Part shown: one piece after another, positions 44,301-54,211 of the stretch
How the letters are laid out: each line of letters opens with the position of its first letter
Numbering within the stretch: position 1 is the first letter of the stretch
Assembly (NCBI GenBank): GCA_029948255.1
Contig: JALIZF010001684.1
Location: 62,001-126,000 of the forward strand
Direction of reading: 5' to 3'
DNA length: 64,000 nt
Origin: Telmatactis stephensoni
Lineage: Eukaryota; Cnidaria; Anthozoa; Actiniaria; Isophelliidae
Translations under genes and position numbers: made by a program
Notes under the pieces: generated by a model
What the model saw: only the letters and a program-made list of their open reading frames with translations
Databases searched by the model: none
What the model was told of the DNA's origin: nothing

Positions 44301-46617
44301 AAGAATAAGAAAGAATCTTTGACTGGTTTTAACAGAAAGCAACCCTTCAAGGACTTATCCTTGTCCTTTTTCATGGGCGAAACTTCTTGCAAGGAATCAC
44401 GAAAAAGAGAAGATTCTAACATAAATACACAAGATTAAATCAGCCACTGGAGTTAAGAATAATGATGATGGACGAAATCGTGAAGAAAAGAGAGATGGAC
44501 AAATTGCAATTGCAAGACGACGCTATACACGCACAACTTCAGGATGCTTGCTTAGCTAGGCCATCCCCGTGTGTAGCTTTTTTCGGGCGACAAAAAATTC
44601 AGCTTTTTGAGGATCAACATATAATAATTGATAGATTATATACTTTTTATAAAACGAGTTCTCGCTCTAATTACACGTGACCTGGTCTCGCTCTAATTTC
44701 GTTTTAAAAACGAGAGTGAAACTCAACAGTTATACGAAAAAAGAATAGATAAGTAAATAAGAAACTAAATTAATGAACAAACAGAAATGGACATGTATAT
44801 AAATGGTATAAGATTAACAATAAAATTATAAAGGCTGAAAGAATAAATGCGAGATTAATTTCTCTTCCCCTTTTCATGCCTTTTTTCCCTTATTGCGCTA
44901 TCATTTGAGGAAATCATCAAAGAACAGGTACTGGATTTACGACATCCTTAATAAGCATCAAATTTTCTCATGGTTAAAGTTCTTTCTTCTTTGGATTGAG
45001 CAACCACCTTTGCGCTTCCAAATAAGGGCATGCATTGGAGTTGCCATGGTTACTGTTTAACATATAAGGACATTATTACGATAGCACGCACTGGGGTCGC
45101 CTTGGTTAATAGCTACTGTAATTTCTGATAAACGTCACCGTTGCCATAGTTGAACCTCTGCTGTCATATAAGGACATTATTACGATAGCACGCACTGGGG
45201 TCGCCTTGGTTAATAGCTACTGTAATTTCTGATAAACGTCACCTTTGCCATAGTTGAACCTCTGTGATGTCATATAAGGACATTATTACGATAGCACGCA
45301 CTGGGGTCACCTTGGTAAATAGCTACTGTACTGTAATTTCTGATAAACGTCACCGTTGCCATAGTTGAACCTCTGTGCTGTCATATAAGGACATTATTAC
45401 GATAGCACGCACTGGGGTCACCTTGGTAAATAGCTACTGTACTGTAATTTCTGATAAACGTCACCGTTGCCATAGTTGAACCTCTGTGCTGTCATATAAG
45501 GACATTATTACGATAGCACGCACTGGGGTCGCCTTGGTAAATAGCTACAGTAATTTCTGATAAACGTCACCTTTGCCATAGTTGAACCTCTGTGCTGTCA
45601 TATAAGGACATTACTGATTACGATAGCACGCACTGGGGTCGCCTTGGTAAATAGCTACTGTAATTTCTGATAAACGTCACCTTTGCCATAGTTGAACCTC
45701 TGTGCTGTCATATAAGGACATTATTACGATAGCACGCACTGGGGTCGCCTTGGTAAATAGCTACAGTAATTTCTGATAAACGTCACCTTTGCCATAGTTG
45801 AACCTCTGTGCTGTCATATAAGGACATTATTACGATAGCACGCACTGGGGTCGCCTTGGTAAATAGCTACTGTAATTTCTGATAAACGTCACCTTTGCCA
45901 TAGTTGAACCTCTGTGCTGTCATATAAGGACATTATTACGATAGCACGCACTGGGGTCGCCTTGGTAAATAGCTACTGTAATTTCTGATAAACGTCACCT
46001 TTGCCATAGTTGAACCTCTGTGCTGTCATATAAGGACATTATTACGATAGCACGCACTGGGGTCGCCTTGGTAAATAGCTACTGTAATTTCTGATAAACG
46101 TCACCTTTGCCATAGTTGAACCTCTCTGATGTCATATAAGGACATTATTACGATAGCACGCACTGGGGTCACCTTGGTAAATAGCTACTGTACTGTAATT
46201 TCTGATAAACGTCACCGTTGCCATAGTTGAACCTCTGTGATGTCATATAAGGACATTATTACGATAGCACGCACTGGGGTCACCTTGGTAAATAGCTACT
46301 GTACTGTAATTTCTGATAAACGTCACCTTTGCCATAGTTGAACCTCTCTGATGTCATATAAGGACATTATTACGATAGCACGCACGCATGTTTACTGATA
46401 AACACAAATTATCATTTGCTAAAAAATCGCTTTCTCGTGGCTGTTTTTCTTCTTGTCACTAAGCACCGAAGGAGAATAGAAGAGCAAGCACTTTGGTACA
46501 AGACATTAATATTTGAACGTAAACTCTGTGTTTCAAGAAAAATCCACTGTAAGGAAATTTCTCGTCAAACGATCAGCAAAACTGATTTTGTCTTGTCAAT
46601 ACTACAATACCATCAGT
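44301..46617. other. TMCO4 3' flank and minisatellite up to MGGRNS gene B
   Basis: The TMCO4 3'UTR probably ends near the AATAAA at 44819-44824 (another at 44840). The ORF at 44462-44680 inside it shows no support beyond chance. From 45061 the tandem array takes over. Between the array end (about 46390) and the ATG at 46618 there are 228 bases that should hold the promoter and 5'UTR of gene B. Confidence 0.6.
45061..46390 (+). repeat. 106/111 bp minisatellite, 12 full copies plus a partial
   Basis: Units begin CATATAAGGACATTATTACG at 45061, 45165, 45271, 45382, 45493, 45599, 45709, 45815, 45921, 46027, 46133, 46244 and 46355. Unit lengths are 104, 106, 111, 111, 106, 110, 106, 106, 106, 106, 111 and 111. 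The 111 form has TACTGTACTG where the 106 form has TACTG. Every unit contains TATAAGG, GGGTC(A/G)CCTTGGT and TTGCCATAGTTGAACCTCT. The array ends about 230 bp before the MGGRNS gene B start codon. GTTGCCATGGTTAC, an RFX X-box-like motif, stands just before it at 45040-45053. Confidence 0.95.
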
Positions 46618-46977
46618 ATGGGAGGAAGAAATTCAATTCCACGCCTGCGGTATCAAGACACGAAATTTCACGACAGAGAAGGGGTAAGTCTCCCTGAAGC
46701 TGATCTACAACAGGCGCGCACTGCATCTTTTCAGCGATCATCAGTAGAGAAAATCACCAAGTGTGGATCCCAATATCAAAAGAAGCGAGTGAAGAATCGT
46801 TTTAATGACATATTTGATTTGATGATCAACCGGGGAAAAGAGATCGAGAAAGAAATGCAGAAATATCCCTTCACCGACGAGGAGTTGGATACTCTGAGCA
46901 AGGATCTGGTCGAACCAATCTACGTTTTGAGAATGATTCGTGAAAAAACAATCCCAGTCAAAAGTGAAGGTATATAA
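46618..46977 (+). CDS. MGGRNS protein B, putative N-myristoylated small protein, intronless
   Basis: 119 codons from ATG at 46618 to TAA at 46975. The frame is open upstream, but this ATG is chosen because it restores the MGGRNS start shared with the gene at 40007. Gly2 and Ser6 fit the N-myristoylation pattern. The C-terminal block (GKEIEKEMQKYPFTDEELDT then LSKDLVEPIYVLRMI) aligns with EEQIKKELAKHFLSDEEMDA / LVKDLAEPLDILELF of protein A, while the central part has diverged almost completely. That conservation pattern indicates constraint at both ends and an unconstrained linker. It lies between convergent TMCO4 and ATP13A genes. No known domain recognised. Confidence 0.72.
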   Translation: MGGRNSIPRLRYQDTKFHDREGVSLPEADLQQARTASFQRSSVEKITKCGSQYQKKRVKNRFNDIFDLMINRGKEIEKEMQKYPFTDEELDTLSKDLVEPIYVLRMIREKTIPVKSEGI

Positions 46978-47166
46978 TTGATGAAACAACTATAATTTGG
47001 TATTAGTTTCATACATTGACAATAGAAGTCAGTTTTCTCGATATACCACACTCACCGATTCCGCAAATATGAACTGTGCAGGTTTTGCATCTACTTAAGA
47101 CAACTTAATTCGTACATTGTTTAAAGTATTTTCCAAGTATTTTGGTCAATGATGTTTTTCTCTATC

Positions 47167-47169
47167 ACC

Positions 47170-47214
<45 letters not shown>

Positions 47215-47222
47215 GGGGGGGG
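47167..47222 (+). repeat. (GA)n tract followed by poly(G)
   Basis: (GA) repeats of about 35 bases run into about 18 G. Simple sequence. Confidence 0.95.
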
Positions 47223-47734
47223 CAACAAACAAACAACTCCAATGGTTTAGCATCAATTTATTGGAAAATGGTCTAGAAAAAAATGACTTGTTGAATGACT
47301 TGAAGGGCGTTTCTACAACGGAAGTGTTAACGTTTGTATTGTTCTCATTGAAGAGGTGTTTGTATTATAGAGATACCTGAATCATAAAAATAAGTTTATT
47401 ATAGAGATGTTCATCTTAACAGAGGTGTTTGTATTATGTGTTCTTGTATTGATTTGTAAGAGAGATTTCCGTATTACACAAGTGTCTTATTATAGTGGTG
47501 TTTTTGTTATAATTGTCTATACACAAATTCTTGTATTATATAGGGCTGTTACATAGGCGTTCATACTATTGAGATCTTTATGTACAGTTTTAGAGTATTT
47601 TATGTAGCTGTCCATTAAATACTGTATTAAATATTACACGATGACCATAAAAATAGAGGTTGAGCTATTTTTTATCTATGCATGCACGCACGATGAAATT
47701 ACGAGGTTCCCTTAAATCCTGTTTTTCTACGCAT

Positions 47735-47892
47735 CGCCCCAAGTAAGGGGATCCGAAATGATGCAAGATTCCCGATTCCTAGCGCTGTCAAATGGCCGGA
47801 TTCCGGATTCCAAGGGCTGGATTCCGGATTTCAAGCGCTAGAATCCGGATTCCAAAATCAAATTATTCGTGGATTCCGGTTTCATGGGGCGA
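47735..47892 (+). mobile_element. Dispersed GGATTCCGGATTCC element, copy 2
   Basis: CGCCCCAAGTAAGG at the left and CATGGGGCG at the right are inverted. The interior is as in 32805-32985, including AAATCAAATTATTCGTGGAT. Confidence 0.75.
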
Positions 47893-48464
47893 AACGTCGT
47901 TATCAAATGGCAGCTTGTCAAATAAAATCGCCATTCAAACCGCCGCTTCCGACGCCAAACAAAATCACCAAAAGTGCGGTCATATAAAATATCCTCCAGC
48001 TATATGAATAATGCTTATAATGCTTATAGGAAACAGAAGGAAGGTTACATGTATAAAAATATACACATTAAACTATATCTCTAGGCAAAAGGGACACTAG
48101 TGAAAAACGTCTGCGCATGCTCGTAGTCACGTCTTCGTGCTTTTGTAAACTATTATGCAAACTTCGCTTTTACGCTTGTCTGCAACAATGGTTTTCATAA
48201 AATGTCAAAACTTAAGGTCAATTCTTGAATTTTAGGGCCAGCATTCACATAATGTCTTCATTAATTATGAAATATCTTTGTCTAACAAAAAGTATACAAA
48301 AGAAATTTTATGTATACACCGAGAACACGAGCATTTCATTTCAAGCTGAAACACACCCATTTCTTATGAAAACATCGTAATATGCACGCATGCGCAGACG
48401 TCTTTCACTAGTGTCAACTGTAGCTATATATTTTAGTAATAGAGAAATAAAGTTTTGAGGAGCT

Positions 48465-48670
48465 GTTGCACGCTGCAATTATTTTTCTGCAACTAATCTT
48501 GCAATGGCGTTGCGAAACAAGCTGCATGAACCATTGCAGCGTTGCCTACATGGTGGAAAATCGTAGTAGTAACGATTGCAGCCGTGCACCACCCTTGCAA
48601 TGGTTCGTGCAACTTGTTTTGCAACGCCAGTTCCAGATTAGTTCCAGAAAAAAATTGCATCGCGTAACAG
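48465..48670. mobile_element. Foldback element, TTGCA-rich arms
   Basis: The left arm contains TTCTGCAACTAATCTTGCAA, TGGCGTTGCGAAACAAGCTG, and the right arm is its diverged complement (AACTTGTTTTGCAACGCCAG). About 70 bp arms. Similar in style to 31857-32122 but not an obvious copy. Confidence 0.65.
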
Positions 48671-48989
48671 TGCCAGTCACGGGTAACGGAAGATCGGAAA
48701 GAGCCGAAACTCGTTACGTACTTTTCTCCTGACTGGCGTTAGTGGCTTGGCGTTTAAACACCAAGGTGACTTTTCTCGTCGTGACGACCTTTTTGTCACA
48801 AGCTGAAACTTATCTCCTTTGCAGCCCTTTTTAAGGTTCGTCACGCAATGCTCCCTCGCATTGCGTGACGAAATCACCGCCCATGTAAACACACTCTTAA
48901 TTCACGCAATCAACGACAGAACTATAAATTGTTCCATTTGTCTGTAGTATCTCTTAAAATTTTGCCAAAATTAACTAAAAGTACTAATG

Positions 48990-51900
48990 CTAGCTAACAG
49001 CGGAGGGTGTTGGAGGCCAGTCACTATCGGAATTGATTTCATCCTCTATTCGTTTGTAGAGGTTTTTGGGTCGCTTTTTGCGTCGAAGAGTGTTGAGCAT
49101 AGAACTGACACATTCAGAGGGAACTAAACAATCCTATAAAGAAAAACAAAGTTAGACAAATTTGACTGACAGCTCGAGTTGAGCCCAAATGGAGAATGTC
49201 TGCTTAGGACATTATGTTATCAAACCATTGAAAACCTGTGGTCTAAAAGATAAAAAACCCTATTTTCCAAGCGAGACCGAAATGCGACGTCTAGAAAGAA
49301 TTTACGCCGTGTGAGTTGGACGCGCGCGGAATTGAACAAGTCGAGAAATGCTAGAGGAAGGAAAAATGGAATTGGGAAACCAGGCGTAGCCGAGTCAGCT
49401 CTTGTTACAGTATCAAAATGTCTCCACAACTCAACATAGCACTGCTGCTGTATCAGTTCCTTTATGAAATACTATTTAGTCTTTGAATGCTAGTTTGTTA
49501 TTTGCTTTTGCTTTTTTGATATTTAAGGGTTTTAATCATCTCATCTCAGTTAGAAGTTCTTGATCCACAGTTTCTTAATATGGATATCTACTGTCAAAAA
49601 TAAAATTGGGCTTGAAAAAAGGATAAAAATTCATTGGGGTTAAACCCCAAAACACTCCAAAAAACCCTCATGTATGCTATTTTTCATGAATAATTATACA
49701 GTAAGTTTTCTTGGGAATTGAAGACCTACCTCAATAAATACTGACACCACAAAATTCGCCGCGACAAAACCTAATAATATGAGTCTGAACTTGAAATCAG
49801 GAAGGGGTAAAATCTACGAAACAAGAAAATAATTTATTATATGTAGAGAAAGTATTAGGTAAGAGCAAGTGAGGTAAAAATAACGGGTAAAATATGATTC
49901 ACCACTCACCTCAAAAAATTCTAGAGGTTGTTTGCCGTCGTACAACGATAAAAAAGCTGTAAAAGCAGTCAGTATTACTAGAACAAGTAAAAACCAAACT
50001 GAAAATAAATAATACCAATATTATTGATGATGATAACAATTAATTCTCAGGAAAAAAAATAACGGTTACATGAAAAATTTAACGCGTGAAAACATGGCTA
50101 CAAAAAAAAAAAAAAAAAAAAAAAAACAGTACTGATGACGTCATAAAACATGGCCGCCACATAAGGTAATTTATGCAAACATTTCAATAACGTTTTGAAA
50201 TGTGTGAGTTAGCGCCATAATTAAGGATCAAGAAAGATATTAAGTCCTTCGATTGTGGCACTGAATTTCAGACAAAATTCTCCTGTAAAAAATGCTAGCC
50301 ACAAATGAATGTAGACCATGTCATTCAATGTCATCAAACATGGCTTCCACGATTTACCATGAATTTTTGTTTGTTTGTTTTTGTTTCATTCATTCGTTTC
50401 GTTAGTGTTTACTTACAATTTCTATATATGGGAAGACGGTAGGGTTTACCACGAGAGAAAGCTACCGCAAGTAGAATGTACTGGAAACACGATAAGGTAA
50501 ATAAAACTGTGTTCTGGTGACACTTTATGGTTACTTCGTCTTTTGAATTAAGAGCTGCTGTCACGTTTACGGGTATGAACCTAAAAAATAACCATACAAC
50601 TTTTCAAAAAAATTAAAATGATACAATTTAATTTTTCTATCTGAGACTAAATGGATTTCATTTTGCTTGTTTGTTTGTTTGCTTTTTGTTTGTTTTTAAG
50701 TCGTTTTTGAGGATCTATTCCCGCTTTTTTTCCTTGCAGCACATAACTTAGTCTTCTGAGCAGCCATTCCTAGTATCATCACGCAGACTGGAGGTTGCGT
50801 GACGACCCTACGAACAAACCCGTGTCCCCAACCCTCATGAATGTCCACCTAAGCCCGAGCGACGAGCGGCAGAAGTGGAAGCAACATACGCAGACTCAAT
50901 AATGCACTGTACATTGTCTTTTGTCACACTTAGGCGAGAAATGCAACACTGAGTCTAGCTATCTGCGTATGTTGCTTCCGCTTTCCTCGACTTTTCCTGA
51001 AATTGCATGACTGACAACGTAACAATAGATTCAAATCGAGGCTATGGTTTCAAATCCATACACTAATTACTCCATTTTGTCAATCCAGCCTCGCCTTGAA
51101 TCTAATGTTTCGTGGTCATTCAAGCAAAATCGGGAAAGGTCTATATTATTAAGAGAAGAAAAGTTAAGAAGCTCACCATGGCTGTTTCTGTACATAATAA
51201 AACCCTATGATCTGGACAAAGATTTGAACACCAATTTGTGAAAACAAAGAAAATAGGACAATAGGTGCCACAAGACTTCCACCAGGTCGACGTTTAACCA
51301 AGAAAGGATAAGGATACTGGTATCCCACTGAAAATCAACGGAGACTATGGATCAATTATTGTGCCCAGATAGCAGACGTAGACGGGAGAGAGCATAGTGT
51401 TTTTCGAATGAGGGGCAAAACCTGCCCCCCAGTGAAAAATACCCATACATTCTTTGTAAATAAAACAGAGCTTCTAAGATTCACCAGTTTTTCAGTTTTT
51501 AGGATAACTATCTGAAATTTTCAGTGATCACCAAGTTTGACATGCTCTTTCCGTTTCTGGCATTTATAGAGCCCTAACGTTAATTTTTGTGATTGACACA
51601 TAAAGGGTGACGCCTATTGATAGTAAGCATAATTTAGAATAGAAGCCTATTCTCAAGAGGAAAGAAATGGGAACCCAAAGAAGCAAGTCGAATGTCATTT
51701 TTAAGTCTGTCTCGCGTGTTTTTAAGATAGCTAGTGCAGCGGTCTAAAGGCATGAATTAAAGCTCGAGACAACTGTTGTATGTAGCAGCGAAAGAGCGTG
51801 AATCTTCATCCGAAACGTAAACCCAGTGGATGTGTCAGCTATAGCTGGTGAGTTGCCCTATCAGCTTCTACGGACTTAATAAACATGATAATGATCTAGC

Positions 51901-54178
51901 CCCCACCGCAGGCGTCTTCTTTATCTCCTTTATTACTTTTGGGCCTCCTGTGTAATATGACCGAGAGGGACTGTATCATTTCTTGGCGGGAGCCAAGTCT
52001 CTCTCGGTCAGGGTGACAAAGGTTCCCATCAGAAGGGTTGCCTGTGGAGAATGCTAATAATAATGTATACTTGATTGTTTATAACGTACTGACAAGAGCG
52101 AGGCTGGTGATGATGATAAGATCGATGTACGTGAACTCCCAGTCACCTAAATTAGAAGCGATCTGCAAAACAAAGACAGATTTTACACAAAGCCATAGCA
52201 TAGAGCAACACAAAACTATAACCAGATCCAGATTATCGATCACGCAAGTCCAATCCTGGCTTTATTTATTTAATCAGGCAACCGGTACTCTTATCAGCCA
52301 TTATACAGGGGAGGGGGAGGGGGAGGGGATTCAAGGCTGGCTTTATTATTCAGAAGGTACCCCTGCACGTTGCTTGATAAGAGTACTGGATGGGGAAGGG
52401 GAGGGTGTACCGACGCCACGATCCACGGAAAATAAGATCAAATATTAAATATCCAAGAGCACCCAAAGTAATAGAGGGATTTCACGGCAGCCATGTTTGT
52501 AGTCAAAATAATAGAGCTTTTTCCCAAGAGAAATGAAATATTTTGTTATTCAAAAACTTTCTATTGCACTTGCCTACAAATATGGCTGCCGTGAAATCCC
52601 TCTATAAACCAGAGCTCCCAAAGTAATAGACCAGTTCACGGTTATATCTCGATTTCCCGAAACATATTCAAAGCTTTGAGCGAACGATGAAGACGATCAC
52701 AATCTTGCTCTACTATACTAGCGGGGTAAAAATAGAAATACGTCTTACCGAGTACAGCATGAGAACTGACACAAACTGTACGATACTATACATTGCCATG
52801 TACTTGAAGCATGCAAACGACGTTACTAATGCACAGCGGCCTTCCCTGAAAAAATAAACGCGAGCAAGTTTTGATGTACGTCTTTGTCACTACCCTGTCC
52901 TTTCACTTATTTTTTTTTTGCGATATTGGTTAAAGGGATGAAAAATTACCCACGGGACTGCTGATTCGTGGCATGAAAGAAAGTTGCCTGTGAAATGTTT
53001 GGTTTGTATCTGTCTATTTCTTCATTTTTTCTTTGTTTATTGTTCAAGGCACGGGAGTACATTCGACATTTGCAATGTTATGGGTGTTACATACGACTTC
53101 ACCCAAAGCGATGTATCACCTTTCCAAGGGCGGATCCAGGATTATCTTCAGGAGCGGGTGCATCGTCTTCAGGAGGGGGTGCACCATCATATAAATTGGA
53201 AACTGCCAAGAGGATATTTTGGAAAAACATCGAGAAAAAAGGACACAAAGTCATCTCAGGACGGGTTGCGCACCCCCTGCACCCCTCCCCTAAATCCGTC
53301 CCTGCCTTTCTGATCTATTAGCTATTTTTTTCGGTATTTTAACTCCTCAAAAGCATAAATATCTATACTTAAGTAGCTATTTTACGATTAGTTTCGTGAG
53401 AAGTCGTACCTTATGACTTTAGGGACACACTCAATATTTGGAATCTTTACAAAAAAGAACAGAGTATAGACATTAGTGAATAACACTGAAAATACACTAC
53501 CCCAGCCCTTCTCTCTCTCCTTCTCTTCCATTAATCCAGCCCTCAAATCATACCTATTTATTTCTCTGATGAATAATTAGAGGAAGTATTAGTTTTCTCG
53601 AATTTCATGCGATAAGCTAAGAAACCTTGAATGCTGTGACTTTCCTCTTTCCTTCTCTCTCTCTCGACCTCCAAACTCAGATTCCTATAATGAACAGAAG
53701 AGCCTAGACGCTTTCTAGTTTCCCTGGTTTGCACACGAAAAGGAACCTTCATATCAAGTATGAGGGGTTAACGTTACCTTAGAAGTAAAAGGAGATGCAA
53801 TGGATGCTTCAGCTTCAGAAAGAGATATACCAGCATGCGCTGTTTTGAGTGCCTAAGGATGTCATTTGGAGAGTAAAGTTATTTTTGAAAATATACATTC
53901 TTGAGTTGCATGTGACGTCATGGCAGCCATATTGGATGAACTTCAACAAAAGATTTCTCATTAGCGTCTATTGTTTGTTCATCCAACATGGCTACCGCTT
54001 CATTGTCTTTTGATTACCAAAGGAATGGATGCAGCAATTGATGGCGATCACGATCGATAACAGTCACAATTATCAGTGATCCATTATGGCGGATGATGGT
54101 GATGGCGATTGGACAGATGATGAGTAGGATGAATTAATGATGGATATACGATCTACAAGATGATGAAGATGATGGTTG

Positions 54179-54211
<33 letters not shown>

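Larger units (their letters stand above)
46978..48989. other. Intergenic region between MGGRNS gene B and the convergent ATP13A gene
   Basis: Contains the GA/G tract (47167-47222), a second GGATTCCGG element (47735-47892), a foldback (48465-48670) and a small perfect hairpin (48838-48873: TTCGTCACGCAATGC and complement). Otherwise AT-rich with no coding exon seen. The 3'UTRs of both genes should be here. Confidence 0.6.

Noticed and set aside
44462..44680. 72-codon ORF just after TMCO4
   Set aside because: Lies in the expected 3'UTR, has no start context or recognisable similarity, and ends in AT-rich sequence.
45061..46390. Regular repeats of about 106 bp could be read as a CRISPR-like array
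   Set aside because: Units are contiguous copies over their full length with no unique spacers, and the genome is that of an animal. It is a minisatellite.
52038..52448. 136-codon plus-strand ORF
   Set aside because: Overlaps an ATPase exon (52162-52090) on the other strand and GGGGA-rich simple sequence; no recognisable domain.
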